Assembly (NCBI GenBank): GCA_031556475.1
Contig: JAVBSY010000002.1
Location: forward strand, 15,442-79,441
Direction: 5' to 3'
DNA from: Azoarcus sp031556475
GTDB taxonomy: Bacteria; Pseudomonadota; Gammaproteobacteria; Burkholderiales; Rhodocyclaceae
Length of the DNA: 64,000 nucleotides
Part shown: positions 17,676 through 26,672 of the stretch, in pieces
How the letters are laid out: each line of letters opens with the position of its first letter
How positions within the stretch are numbered: position 1 is the first letter of the stretch
The notes under the pieces: model-generated
Told to the model about the DNA's origin: nothing
Databases searched by the model: none
What the model saw: the letters and a program-made list of their open reading frames with translations, nothing else
Program-made: the position numbers and the translations under genes

Positions 17676-18284
17676 ATGCCGAATCGCCCCTCGCCTTCCC
17701 GACCCGGCGGCCTGCGCCGCGAAATCGCCGCCCTGGCCGCGCGCATGATGGCCGAGGACGGCATTGCCGACTTCGGCTTCGCCAAACGCAAGGCCGCCCG
17801 CCAGTGCGGCGCCGGTGAAGGCGACGCCTTGCCGACCAATGCCGAGATCGAAGCCGAGCTGCGCGCCTGGCAGGCGCTCTACCAGGACGAGGAACAACCC
17901 GCACGGTTGCGCGAGATGCGTCGCGCCGCAGTGGAGGTGATGCGCCTGCTGTCGCCGTTTCGCCCCTACCTGAGCGGCGGCGCGCTGGACGGCACCGCCG
18001 GACGCTACTCGGAAGTGGAGATCGAGGCCTACCCGGAAAGCGCCAAGGAGGTGGAAATCTTCTTCCTCAACCAGAACTTCTCCTACGAGCACCGCGAACC
18101 GCGCCGCGCGCTGTCGCCCGCACCCGAAGCGGTGTTGGTGTTCGATTGGGACGAAGTACCGGTGAGGCTGTCGCTGTTTCCTTCGGGCATCGAACGCTTC
18201 GGCCGCCGCAACCAGGAGCGCGCCCGGCTGGCCCAGGTCGAAGCGCTGCTGCAAGACGACGCGCCACCGGACGATCCGGCATGA
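17676..18284 (+). CDS. Conserved hypothetical protein next to a TlpA-like gene
   Basis: I do not recognise a functional domain. From the ATG at 17676 the protein has 202 residues. It is soluble and strongly charged, with a helical first half (REIAALAARMMAEDG, REMRRAAVEVMRLLSPF) and a second half of alternating strands (EVEIEAYPESAKEVEIFFLNQ, EAVLVFDWDEVPVRLSLFP). The C terminus is acidic. It diverges from mpl and its stop overlaps the next start (ATGA), so it is cotranslated with the thioredoxin-like gene. A nucleotidyltransferase-like or nucleic-acid-associated role is only a guess. Confidence 0.85.
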   Translation: MPNRPSPSRPGGLRREIAALAARMMAEDGIADFGFAKRKAARQCGAGEGDALPTNAEIEAELRAWQALYQDEEQPARLREMRRAAVEVMRLLSPFRPYLSGGALDGTAGRYSEVEIEAYPESAKEVEIFFLNQNFSYEHREPRRALSPAPEAVLVFDWDEVPVRLSLFPSGIERFGRRNQERARLAQVEALLQDDAPPDDPA

Positions 18285-18859
18285 CGCGCGGTGTACAGGC
18301 CGCCCTGATCGCTGTCGTCGTCGTCATCTCGGCCATGGCGGGGCATTTCGCCGGACGCAGCATGGCGCCGGATGCAGCCCCCATCGCCACCGTCCCGGCC
18401 AGGGAAGCCGTTGCGGCACTGTTTGCGCTCACCCTGCCGGACAGCGCGGGCACCCCCCACGCGCTGGCGCAGTGGCAAGGGAAAATCGTCGTCGTCAATT
18501 TCTGGGCGACCTGGTGTCCGCCCTGCCGCGATGAAATCCCCGCCTTCGCGGCCGTCAGCCGCCGCTTGGCCGGCGAGCAGGTTCAGTTCATCGGCCTGAG
18601 CCTCGACTCAGCCGAAAACGTGCAGGCCTTCGCACAAGAATTCGACGTACCCTACCCACTGCTGATCGCCTCCTACGACGTTCTCGGCCTTGTCGCCGCC
18701 ACCGGCAATCCATCCCGGGCGCTGCCCTTTACCCTCATCGTCGATCGCCACGGCAAAATTCGCCATACCGAGCTGGGCAGCTTGAACACAGCCGAACTAG
18801 AAGGCAAAATCCACCCACTTCTCGCGCAAGACGACCCGTCACCGAACACGCAGCGCTAG
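18281..18859 (+). CDS. TlpA/ResA-like periplasmic thiol:disulfide oxidoreductase
   Basis: The 192-residue product has one N-terminal membrane helix (about residues 6-25) and a periplasmic thioredoxin-fold domain. The active site is FWATWCPPCRDEIP (CPPC, residues about 85-88), and the cis-proline loop is ALPFTLIVDRHGKI. Such proteins reduce periplasmic disulfides, for example in cytochrome c maturation. No ccm gene is nearby, so the specific partner is unknown. The start overlaps the upstream hypothetical gene by 4 nt. Confidence 0.92.
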   Translation: MTRGVQAALIAVVVVISAMAGHFAGRSMAPDAAPIATVPAREAVAALFALTLPDSAGTPHALAQWQGKIVVVNFWATWCPPCRDEIPAFAAVSRRLAGEQVQFIGLSLDSAENVQAFAQEFDVPYPLLIASYDVLGLVAATGNPSRALPFTLIVDRHGKIRHTELGSLNTAELEGKIHPLLAQDDPSPNTQR

Positions 18860-18893
18860 ACAAAATGCTGCCAATTGCGGCAAACTTGCAGCC

Positions 18894-19394
18894 ATGATGC
18901 ATTCAAAACGCAGCAAAAAGGCGGAGTCTGCATTGCCGCCGCAGGGACGGGTGCTGGTGCTGCACGGCCCGAATTTGAATTTGCTGGGCACGCGAGAACC
19001 GGAAATTTACGGGCGAACGTCGCTGGCGGACGTGCACGACGCGATGGAAGCCCGCGCTCGCGCCGACGGCGTATTGGTCGAATCCTTCCAAAGCAACCAC
19101 GAAGGCCAGTTGATCGACCGCGCACAGGCCGCCGCGGCCGAAGGCATCGACTACATCATCATCAATCCGGCCGGTTATACCCACACCAGTGTGGCCTTGC
19201 GCGACGCCTTGGCGGCGGTGGACATTCCCTATATGGAAGTTCACCTGTCCAACATCCACGCCCGCGAGCCTTTCCGCCACCACTCGTATTTTTCCGACCG
19301 CGCCCTCGGCGTGATCTGCGGACTGGGCGCCTACGGTTACCTGGCCGCACTCGAATTCGTCCTCGCCCGCCTGCGAGAAACGAACAGCAACTGA
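18894..19394 (+). CDS. aroQ: AroQ, type II 3-dehydroquinate dehydratase
   Basis: This small dodecameric enzyme converts 3-dehydroquinate to 3-dehydroshikimate in the shikimate pathway. The 166-residue product has all family blocks: LVLHGPNLNLLGTREPEIYG with the catalytic Tyr, SFQSNHEGQLIDR with the lid residues, NPAGYTHTSVALRDAL, and VHLSNIHAREPFRHHSY with the catalytic His. The first 17 residues are a basic extension. Its location just upstream of accB-accC is common in proteobacteria. Confidence 0.97.
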   Translation: MMHSKRSKKAESALPPQGRVLVLHGPNLNLLGTREPEIYGRTSLADVHDAMEARARADGVLVESFQSNHEGQLIDRAQAAAAEGIDYIIINPAGYTHTSVALRDALAAVDIPYMEVHLSNIHAREPFRHHSYFSDRALGVICGLGAYGYLAALEFVLARLRETNSN

Positions 19395-19450
19395 TCGTCC
19401 AACCACGGCGGCGCGTCTTCTCGATGGCGCTGTCCCGCCCGGAGAACAGC

Positions 19451-19894
19451 ATGGATTTGCGCAAGCTCAAGAAACTCATCGACCTCGTTCAGGAATCGGG
19501 TATTTCCGAACTGGAAGTAACCGAAGGCGAAGAAAAAGTCCGTATCGCCAAATACCCCGCTCAGGTCCAGACCGCCTACGCGGCAGCCCCGGCGCCGATC
19601 ATCTCGATTCCCACCGCGGCGGCGGCTGCCGAAGCCGCTCCCGCCAACGCGCTGCCCTCCGGCCACATCGTCAAGTCGCCGATGGTCGGCACCTTCTACC
19701 GCTCGTCCGCACCCGGCGCGAAACCGTATATCGAACTCGGCCAATCCGTTTCCTCCGGTGACACGCTGTGCATCATCGAGGCGATGAAACTGATGAACGA
19801 AATCGAGTCCGACGCCAGCGGCACGATCAAAGCCATCCTGGTCGAAAACGGCCAGCCGGTCGAATACGGCCAGCCCTTGTTCGTCATCGACTGA
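19451..19894 (+). CDS. accB: AccB, biotin carboxyl carrier protein of acetyl-CoA carboxylase
   Basis: AccB carries the biotin that shuttles CO2 between AccC and the carboxyltransferase, the first step of fatty acid synthesis. The 147-residue protein has an N-terminal helical segment (MDLRKLKKLIDLVQESG), an Ala/Pro-rich linker (about residues 38-70), and a biotinyl domain with the attachment motif EAMKLMNE (biotinylated Lys near residue 114). The ATG at 19451 has GGAGA 10 nt upstream. The longer open frame upstream belongs to shadow sequence. Confidence 0.97.
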   Translation: MDLRKLKKLIDLVQESGISELEVTEGEEKVRIAKYPAQVQTAYAAAPAPIISIPTAAAAAEAAPANALPSGHIVKSPMVGTFYRSSAPGAKPYIELGQSVSSGDTLCIIEAMKLMNEIESDASGTIKAILVENGQPVEYGQPLFVID

Positions 19895-19905
19895 AGCGGC
19901 CCGCC

Positions 19906-21270
19906 ATGTTCGAAAAAATACTGATCGCGAACCGCGGCGAAATCGCGCTTCGTATCCTGCGCGCCTGCCGCGAACTGGACATCAAGACCGTCGCCGTGCA
20001 TTCCGAGGCCGACACCGAAGCCAAGTACGTCAAGCTCGCCGACGAATCGGTGTGCATCGGCCCGGCGCCGTCCGGGCTGAGCTACCTGAACGTGCCGGCA
20101 ATCATCTCGGCCGCCGAGGTGACCGACGCCGAGGCGATCCACCCCGGCTACGGTTTCCTGTCGGAAAACGCCGACTTCGCCGAGCGGGTCGAACAATCCG
20201 GCTTCGTCTTCATCGGCCCGCGCCCGGACACCATCCGCCTGATGGGCGACAAGGTGTCGGCCAAGGACGCGATGAAAGTCGCCGGCGTGCCCTGCGTTCC
20301 GGGCTCGGACGGCGCACTGCCCGAAGACGATCCGAAGGAGATCGTCAAGATCGCCCGCGCCATCGGCTATCCGGTCATCATCAAGGCAGCAGGCGGCGGC
20401 GGCGGACGCGGCATGCGCATCGTGCACACCGAGGCGGCGCTGCTCAACGCCGTCACCACCACCCGCACCGAAGCGGGCGCGGCGTTCGGCAATCCCACGG
20501 TCTACATGGAGAAGTTCCTCGAAAACCCGCGCCACGTGGAAATTCAGGTGATGGCCGACGAGCACGGCAACGCTGTGTACCTGGGCGAGCGCGATTGCTC
20601 GATGCAGCGCCGCCACCAGAAGGTGATCGAGGAAGCGCCCGCACCCGGCATCGACCGCAAGCACATTGCCAAGATGGGCGAGCGTTGCGCCGAAGCCTGC
20701 CGCAAGATCGGCTATCGTGGCGCCGGCACCTTCGAGTTTCTATACGAAAACGGTGAGTTCTATTTCATCGAGATGAACACCCGCGTTCAGGTCGAGCATC
20801 CGGTGACGGAAATGATCACCGGCATCGACATCGTACAGACCCAGATTCGTGTGGCCGCTGGAGAAAAGCTGTGGTTCGGGCAGCGCGACGTCCTGCTGCG
20901 CGGACACGCCATCGAATGTCGCATCAACGCCGAGGATCCATTCAAGTTCACTCCCTCACCCGGTCAGATAACCAACTGGCACGCTCCCGGCGGCCCCGGC
21001 GTGCGCGTCGACTCCCATGTGTATAACGGCTACACCGTGCCACCGAATTACGACTCGATGATCGGCAAGGTCATCGCCTACGGCGACAGCCGCGAGCAAG
21101 CCATCCGCCGTATGCGCATAGCTTTGTCGGAAATGGCCGTGGCCGGTATCAAAACCAACGTACCGCTGCATCAGGAATTGATGCAGGATGCGCGATTCAT
21201 CGAAGGCGGCACCAGCATTCATTACCTCGAACACAAACTGGCTGCCCGCAACGAAGTCAAGAAAAGCTGA
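19906..21270 (+). CDS. accC: AccC, biotin carboxylase subunit of acetyl-CoA carboxylase
   Basis: AccC carboxylates the biotin on AccB with ATP and bicarbonate. From the ATG at 19906 (MFEKILIANRGEIALR) the product has 454 residues, standard for a free-standing subunit. The ATP-grasp features are present: AAGGGGGRGMR glycine loop (about residue 163), CSMQRRHQKVIEEAPAP, and EMNTRVQVEHPVTEM with the metal-binding and catalytic residues. The gene begins 11 nt after accB and the two form one operon. Confidence 0.98.
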   Translation: MFEKILIANRGEIALRILRACRELDIKTVAVHSEADTEAKYVKLADESVCIGPAPSGLSYLNVPAIISAAEVTDAEAIHPGYGFLSENADFAERVEQSGFVFIGPRPDTIRLMGDKVSAKDAMKVAGVPCVPGSDGALPEDDPKEIVKIARAIGYPVIIKAAGGGGGRGMRIVHTEAALLNAVTTTRTEAGAAFGNPTVYMEKFLENPRHVEIQVMADEHGNAVYLGERDCSMQRRHQKVIEEAPAPGIDRKHIAKMGERCAEACRKIGYRGAGTFEFLYENGEFYFIEMNTRVQVEHPVTEMITGIDIVQTQIRVAAGEKLWFGQRDVLLRGHAIECRINAEDPFKFTPSPGQITNWHAPGGPGVRVDSHVYNGYTVPPNYDSMIGKVIAYGDSREQAIRRMRIALSEMAVAGIKTNVPLHQELMQDARFIEGGTSIHYLEHKLAARNEVKKS

Positions 21271-21285
21271 AAACGGGGGCGCGCA

Positions 21286-22200
21286 ATGTGGATCTCGGTG
21301 ACGCTGCAAGCCGATGCCGACAGGGCCGAATCGCTTTCCGACGCGCTGATGGAAAACGGCGCGCTGTCGGTCAGCATAGAAGACGCGGACGCCGGAACCG
21401 ACGCGGAACGGCCCCAGTTCGGCGAACCGGGCCATCTGCCCACCAGCCTGTGGGACCATAGCCGCGTCGTTGCATTGTTCGACGCCGACGCCGATCTGCC
21501 CGCACAACTCGCCGCAGCCGCCCATGCAGCCGGCTTCGCCGCCGTACCGTCCTTCACCACCGAGGAAGTTGCCGAGCAGAACTGGGTGGCACTCACACAA
21601 AGCCAGTTCGACCCCATCCGTATCACTGACCGGCTGTGGATCGTACCGTCCTGGCACGAAGCGCCGGATAGCACCGCGATCAACATCGAACTCGATCCCG
21701 GCATGGCCTTCGGCACCGGCTCGCACCCTACCACCCGGCTGTGCCTGGAATGGCTGTGCGACATGGTGCAACCGGGGTACAGCGTGCTCGACTACGGCTG
21801 CGGATCGGGCATCCTCGGCATCGCCGCCGCTCGGCTCGGCGCAAACGACGTGCTCGGCATCGACATCGACGACAAAGCCATCGAGGCCGCCGCCGGCAAC
21901 GCAGCGCGCAACGGCGTGACACTGCGGCTGCAACATTCCGCCGTACCACTCCACGCCACCTTCGACCTCGTCGTCGCCAACATCCTCACCAATCCGCTGT
22001 GCGTGCTGGCACCGTCGATCGCGGCGCGCATCGCCCCCGGTGGGCGGGTCGCGCTTTCCGGTGTACTCGAAACCCAGGTCGACCAGGTCATCGCAGCCTG
22101 GGCGCCGCTGCTGTCGCTGCGAGTAGGCGCCCGCGCGGACGGCTGGGCGCGGCTCGAAGGCCACAAGAGCCCTCGCGGGGGTCCTGCACAGCCATGCTGA
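21286..22200 (+). CDS. prmA: PrmA, ribosomal protein L11 methyltransferase
   Basis: PrmA trimethylates several amino groups of ribosomal protein L11. The 304-residue product has an N-terminal substrate-binding region, the conserved ELDPGMAFGTGSHPTTRLCLEWL motif region in the middle, and a class I SAM-binding loop LDYGCGSGILGIAAARLGA (about residue 167). A catalytic-region VVANILTNPL follows. It starts 15 nt after accC, a common neighbour in beta- and gammaproteobacteria, and its stop overlaps the next start. Confidence 0.96.
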   Translation: MWISVTLQADADRAESLSDALMENGALSVSIEDADAGTDAERPQFGEPGHLPTSLWDHSRVVALFDADADLPAQLAAAAHAAGFAAVPSFTTEEVAEQNWVALTQSQFDPIRITDRLWIVPSWHEAPDSTAINIELDPGMAFGTGSHPTTRLCLEWLCDMVQPGYSVLDYGCGSGILGIAAARLGANDVLGIDIDDKAIEAAAGNAARNGVTLRLQHSAVPLHATFDLVVANILTNPLCVLAPSIAARIAPGGRVALSGVLETQVDQVIAAWAPLLSLRVGARADGWARLEGHKSPRGGPAQPC

Positions 22201-23279
22201 CCCGCTGCCCGGCCTGCCAGACGACCTTCCGGCTCCACCCCGAACAGCTTCGCGCACGGCACGGTGAGGTGCGCTGCGGCCACTGCCTCAGCGCCTTCAA
22301 TGCCCTGGAACATCTGTTCGAAGACCCTCAGGCTCTTGCCAAGCCCGCGCAGCAGACACCGCCCGCTCCGCCTGACGAGCTAGCTGCGGCAGGCAGTCGC
22401 ACAGAAGCACCGCTTTCACCGTTATCGAGCGAACACAGCTCGATTGAATCGTTCGACTTCGACCTATCGGACGAGCCACGGCGCGGCAATTCACGACGGC
22501 AATCCGACGGGCACTGGCCTCCTGCGGCAACGCGTGGCGCCCGTGATGAACCAACTCACGATGCATCGCCGTATGGCGCACTCGCCCGTACCCCCTCGCT
22601 CGATCCGCCGGCACGCTTCCCGGCCTCTGCGCGAGGAGACGAGGCTCCGCCCACCGAAACACCGGACACCACCTCGGGAAGCGCCTTTCCCCCTGCGACG
22701 CGCCTCCCTCCATGGCCACAGCCAGCGGAATTCGACCCTGTCATCGTTCCCGACGACGACGAACTGGAGCGGCTGGATGCCACTTACGGCGCTGCGCCCA
22801 GCCGTGGCCGGCGCATCGCGTGGGGGCTGGCCGTCATGCTGCTCACCTGCACCCTGGCCATTCAGGCGCTGTACCTGTTCCGCCAGGAAATCACCCGCGA
22901 ACTGCCCGGGCTACGCCCGCTGCTGGTAAACGCGTGCGCCCAGGTTGGCTGCACCCTGCCGCTGCCGCGCGACGCCGGCTTGATCGACATCCCCACTTCC
23001 GACCTGCAGTCCGAACCAGGCAAGGCCGGGCGCTACGTGCTCTACGCCACGGTCAGGAACCGCGCAGGCTATCCGCAAACCTGGCCGCATCTGGAACTCA
23101 CGCTGACCGACACGAGCGACACGCCCATTGCCCGCCGCGTGCTGGATCCGCAAGACTGGGTTGCGCCGGAGAAACTGGCGGTCGGCTTCCCGCCCCGCGG
23201 CGACACCGCCGTCCGCCTTGCTTTCGATGCGCCCGATCTGACACCGACCAGTTATCGCATCTACGTTTTCTATCCATGA
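22194..23279 (+). CDS. Zinc-ribbon and DUF3426 membrane protein
   Basis: The 361-residue product begins with an MJ0042-type zinc ribbon: CPACQTTF, then RCGHCLSAF, so Cys4 within residues 5-32. A long disordered Pro/Ser/Thr-rich linker follows, then one membrane helix (about residues 210-230, MLLTCTLAIQALYLF). The C-terminal domain (about 240-361, LQSEPGKAGRYVLYATVRNRAGYPQTW) matches DUF3426. The topology would place the zinc ribbon in the cytoplasm. Function is unknown in the family. It overlaps prmA by 7 nt. Confidence 0.9.
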   Translation: MLTRCPACQTTFRLHPEQLRARHGEVRCGHCLSAFNALEHLFEDPQALAKPAQQTPPAPPDELAAAGSRTEAPLSPLSSEHSSIESFDFDLSDEPRRGNSRRQSDGHWPPAATRGARDEPTHDASPYGALARTPSLDPPARFPASARGDEAPPTETPDTTSGSAFPPATRLPPWPQPAEFDPVIVPDDDELERLDATYGAAPSRGRRIAWGLAVMLLTCTLAIQALYLFRQEITRELPGLRPLLVNACAQVGCTLPLPRDAGLIDIPTSDLQSEPGKAGRYVLYATVRNRAGYPQTWPHLELTLTDTSDTPIARRVLDPQDWVAPEKLAVGFPPRGDTAVRLAFDAPDLTPTSYRIYVFYP

Positions 23280-23327
23280 AACCGGGTGATATACCGCACC
23301 CAGCCAACACCCGCCTCACACAAAAAA

Positions 23328-23720
23328 ATGCCCCTCGATATCACTCCGCCACCCACACATCCGGATAAAGGGAAAAAGGGGCTGCGGCGTATCTGGAACG
23401 CATTCCACTACTCGCTTGACGGCCTGGGTGCCGCATTCCGCCACGAAAGCGCCTTTCGCCAGGAATGCCTGCTCGCCGCAATCCTGATTCCGCTGGCCTG
23501 CTTCACCCCTGCCGACGGAAGCGGCAAAGCCTTGCTCATCGGCAGCGTCATGCTCGTGCTGATCGTGGAACTGATGAATTCCGCCATCGAAGCCGTGGTC
23601 GACCGGATATCGCTGGAACGTCACCCCCTGGCAAAACGTGCCAAGGACATCGGCAGCGCAGCCGTACTGGTCTCATTGTTGAACCTCGCCGCGATCTGGG
23701 CGTTGGTGCTGTTCGGCTAG
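23328..23720 (+). CDS. dgkA: DgkA, diacylglycerol kinase
   Basis: DgkA is a small trimeric inner-membrane kinase that recycles diacylglycerol to phosphatidic acid. From the ATG at 23328 the protein has 130 residues, with an amphipathic N-terminal part (RIWNAFHYSLDGLGAAFRHE), three membrane helices and the active-site motif VELMNSAIEAVVDR (about residues 78-91). A longer frame starts at 23286 but would add 14 unusual residues. It follows the zinc-ribbon gene by about 50 nt and ends the housekeeping block. Confidence 0.94.
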   Translation: MPLDITPPPTHPDKGKKGLRRIWNAFHYSLDGLGAAFRHESAFRQECLLAAILIPLACFTPADGSGKALLIGSVMLVLIVELMNSAIEAVVDRISLERHPLAKRAKDIGSAAVLVSLLNLAAIWALVLFG

Positions 23721-23836
23721 CACGTGCCGTCACGCACGCACAGGAACCAAGATTGCATTGTCGAAGTATTGGGATGGCGGATCATGGCTACCCCTGGGTC
23801 GCTCGAAAACCGGCTCAGCCCCCCCCTTTTCGACAA

Positions 23837-24808
23837 TCAATCGGCGTATGGACTGATGGCCTTCGGCCTTGATTCAACCGTCAAATTCAATCCAGAAAAA
23901 ATACCGCCCAGAATGCACTTCAGTTCTTCCGCCTTGTCCGCAGCTTTATAAAAATAAAATGGCGTCCTGACCAATATGCGCAATGCGTCCCGCACCTTCC
24001 AACAGAACGGCACATAGCCGCGTCGATAGAGCCATATCGCATTGCGGTAGAAGAAATAATGCCTTCTTGACGAATGAATGTTCAGATATCGATTCAAAAA
24101 AGGCACTTTTACCGAACTTTCGCCAATTCGATGCGCCATACGCGCAAGAGGGATACCAACACAGGTATAACCCTTCGCTCTTGCTCTCCAACCCCATTCA
24201 ATGTCAACGTAGTCGATGAACAAACTCTCGTCCATCAAGCCGATTTCTTCCAAGGCCTTTGCCGGAAGCAAAATACCGGAGCTGATAAGATAATCGGCAT
24301 AAACGTGAGAGACATCCGGAGCCGGCATCTGGCGAAAAATCCGGCACCCCGCCAAACGCATGAAAGGCAACTGATTCCCTGTTTTCACATCGACGCAAGA
24401 GGGCCCCAAACCCGCAATTCTGACCGGCATCCCTTGTCCGGCATGATTGTCTTCCCGTAGTATTTTTTCTTCGACGGCAAGCTGCACTTCTATCATGTCC
24501 GGCGCCGGCAAGCTGTCGTGGTCGTACAGTGCGACATGACTTGCGCCATCCGCCAACGCCCGCCTGATCCCGACGTTTTGCGCCGCGGCAACCCCAAGGT
24601 TCGCGCCATTCGAAATAAGCCCGGTACGTGGACCACACAGTGCCTTCAACCATGCGTGAGTCGTGTCGTTCGAACCATTATCGACCAACAGCACATACTC
24701 GACCTGCGGCACAAGCGCGGCGACCAAGCTACCCAAATCTTCCTGACTCGGGTTGAAACAGACGACGACGGCGTAGACACGGGCAGAAGAAGCTCGAATA
24801 GGCTCCAT
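23837..24808 (-). CDS. GT2 family glycosyltransferase, rhamnosyltransferase-like
   Basis: The 323-residue product is a GT-A glycosyltransferase. Its N terminus is VYAVVVCFNPSQEDLGSLVAAL with LLVDNGSNDTT; the metal-binding acidic motif is LYDHDSLP (about residue 95), and YVDIEWGWRARAKGY is the acceptor/catalytic region typical of the RfbF/rhamnosyltransferase group. The C-terminal RHYFFYRNAIWLYRRGY stretch may bind the membrane. Base composition looks lower in GC than the flanking genes, and it stands alone between dgkA and the slyB-like gene, so acquisition by transfer is possible. The sugar is not predictable. Confidence 0.9.
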   Translation of the reverse strand: MEPIRASSARVYAVVVCFNPSQEDLGSLVAALVPQVEYVLLVDNGSNDTTHAWLKALCGPRTGLISNGANLGVAAAQNVGIRRALADGASHVALYDHDSLPAPDMIEVQLAVEEKILREDNHAGQGMPVRIAGLGPSCVDVKTGNQLPFMRLAGCRIFRQMPAPDVSHVYADYLISSGILLPAKALEEIGLMDESLFIDYVDIEWGWRARAKGYTCVGIPLARMAHRIGESSVKVPFLNRYLNIHSSRRHYFFYRNAIWLYRRGYVPFCWKVRDALRILVRTPFYFYKAADKAEELKCILGGIFSGLNLTVESRPKAISPYAD

Positions 24809-25184
24809 TTACCAGGTGTCTCTCAGAACAACTGAAATATCGATTTCATGAAAACCTTTCAACCCCATATGGGGTTGGCTACCTGCCTTGACCTTTTCGA
24901 CAGGCAATGCAGTAACCTCTCGCACAAGGCGAGGCGGTACAACAGGGAAAAATGGTCTGCCCTGACCGTACTTTGCCGGTGACGGACACAGCCCATCATC
25001 GTAATACCACTACGAAAAAAGCGATCGATAGCCAGATAACAGCCCGTTCACACACCTATCGCCCGGGCGACACAGTCTCAGATACGCATCCACGTGAAGC
25101 GCCGTGCCCGAAGAGCCCATTCACGCGCAAACGCGCTTGAAGCAAACCAAGCTGTCCCTGCACAAAACAAGACGGCTCTTCCGG
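24809..25184. other. Intergenic region with an 18-bp perfect palindrome
   Basis: No convincing gene lies in these 376 bases; a 62-codon frame on the plus strand looks random. The one clear element is a perfect palindrome, CAACCCCAT followed by ATGGGGTTG, at 24860-24877, about 52 nt upstream of the glycosyltransferase start. It could be an operator for a dimeric regulator. Confidence 0.6.
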
Positions 25185-25655
25185 CTACCTCGCGATTCGC
25201 GTCACACCCGCATCGCGCAAGACACGTACACGTTCGCCAACGGTAAAACGCTCGCCTTCATCTTCCTGTATCACGGCCATATATTGCTCATTATCGAGCC
25301 GTACCGTGATTTCGAGGCCCGGTTTACGCGTCACCCCTTCCTCGATCGCCGATCCGGCAAGGCCGCCGACGACCACACCGACCACCGCGCCGATCGCCGA
25401 CTCGCGGTGACCACCGATCGAACTACCGGCAACGCCGCCGATCGCCGCACCGGATAACGTACCGATCGGCGTTTTGGTGCCTTCGATCTGTACCGGCCGC
25501 ACCGACTCCACGGTGGCGAACTGCACTATCATGGCCCGCTTGGCCTCGTCGCGGGAGTAAGTTCCACCCCCCTGCCCCGCGGCACAACCAAACAGGACGA
25601 ACGCTGCAAACACCGCGCTCAACGCGGCGCGAGCCTTGAATGGATTCTTCACCAT
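25185..25655 (-). CDS. SlyB-like glycine-zipper outer-membrane lipoprotein
   Basis: The 156-residue product has a lipoprotein signal ending in the lipobox LFGC (Cys near residue 24) and a central glycine-zipper region (about residues 66-105, GAAIGGVAGSSIGG and VVGVVVGGLAGSAIEEG). A C-terminal beta-rich domain follows (ITVRLDNEQYMAVIQEDEG). This is the SlyB/Pcp layout. SlyB-type proteins stabilise outer-membrane protein/LPS assemblies under stress. Its start overlaps the end of the upstream kinase gene by 7 nt. Confidence 0.88.
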   Translation of the reverse strand: MVKNPFKARAALSAVFAAFVLFGCAAGQGGGTYSRDEAKRAMIVQFATVESVRPVQIEGTKTPIGTLSGAAIGGVAGSSIGGHRESAIGAVVGVVVGGLAGSAIEEGVTRKPGLEITVRLDNEQYMAVIQEDEGERFTVGERVRVLRDAGVTRIAR

Positions 25656-26599
25656 GGCATTTCCCCAAAAGTCGAGCGATAGCGCGCGGCGATATCGTCC
25701 CGCGAAGGGCAGTGATTTTGCCCGCCCCGATGGGCAATTTTAATCGATCCCATGACAGCGGCAAGCCGGCCACTGCGCATCCAGTCCCAACCGCTGGCCA
25801 GACCGTAAAGAAGTCCCGCACGATAAGCATCACCGCAACCGGTCGGATCGACTGTGCTTTCAGCCGGCACCGCAGGAATTTCCAGCAGTGTATCCGCGCG
25901 GAGAATATGCGCCCCCTGGGCGCCGAGTGTTACAACCAGTGTTCCGCTTTCGGTGGTGGCAGCAAGTTGTTCGAGCGAACAGCCGGTTTTTTCGCTCATG
26001 AGGCGTGCCTCGTAATCGTTAACCGTGCAGCAATGAGCCTGCTTCAGGCAATGCAGTAATTCGTCGCCGGAGAAAAGCGGCAGTGCCTGCCCCGGATCGA
26101 AAACAAAAGGAACACCGGCTGCGGCAAATTCTTCGACGTGCGTGAGCATGCCATCCCGACCGTCAGGCGCGATGATGCCGAAGTTCACCCCAGCAGCACC
26201 AGCCGCTCGCCCAACGCGATTCAGATGCGAATGCATCATCGCACCGGGATGGAATGCGGTGATCTGGTTGTCGTCCAGATCCGTGGTAATGAAGGCCTGA
26301 GCTGTATATGTGCCGGGCACATGGAGAACGAAATCCTGGCGCAAGCCAAGCTTGTCCAGCCGGGCACGGTAGTCGCCAGCATCGTCGCCAACTGTGGCGA
26401 CAATCAGCGGATCGGCGCCGAGCAAGCAGAGACTATAGGCGATGTTGCCGGCACACCCGCCAAACTCGCGCCGCATGTCGGGCACGAGGAAGGACACATT
26501 CAGGATATGGATTTGCTCGGGCAGGATATGGTTTCTGAACCGATCACGAAAAACCATGATCGAGTCATAAGCGACCGAACCGCAGACAAAAATGGACAT
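25649..26599 (-). CDS. PfkB-family carbohydrate/nucleoside kinase
   Basis: From the ATG at 26599 (MSIFVCGSVAYDSIM) the product has 316 residues of the ribokinase fold. It has the N-terminal glycine pair FGGCAGNIAYSL (about residue 45) and the C-terminal PfkB signature DPTGCGDAYRAGLLYG with the catalytic Asp (about residue 258). TVNDYEARLM and VVTLGAQGAHI are also family features. The sequence resembles the adenosine/ribokinase-like kinases common in betaproteobacteria. The substrate cannot be fixed; adenosine or a sugar are candidates. It is followed immediately by the slyB-like gene. Confidence 0.92.
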   Translation of the reverse strand: MSIFVCGSVAYDSIMVFRDRFRNHILPEQIHILNVSFLVPDMRREFGGCAGNIAYSLCLLGADPLIVATVGDDAGDYRARLDKLGLRQDFVLHVPGTYTAQAFITTDLDDNQITAFHPGAMMHSHLNRVGRAAGAAGVNFGIIAPDGRDGMLTHVEEFAAAGVPFVFDPGQALPLFSGDELLHCLKQAHCCTVNDYEARLMSEKTGCSLEQLAATTESGTLVVTLGAQGAHILRADTLLEIPAVPAESTVDPTGCGDAYRAGLLYGLASGWDWMRSGRLAAVMGSIKIAHRGGQNHCPSRDDIAARYRSTFGEMPW

Positions 26600-26672
26600 G
26601 ACAGACAGCACACACACGATGGCGCATTATAGGCGCATCATCCACACCCACGCCGGACCGGACGGAAAGCGT

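Noticed and set aside
24952..25140. 62-codon ORF in the spacer before the slyB-like gene
   Set aside because: No motif, no ribosome site, random-like composition.
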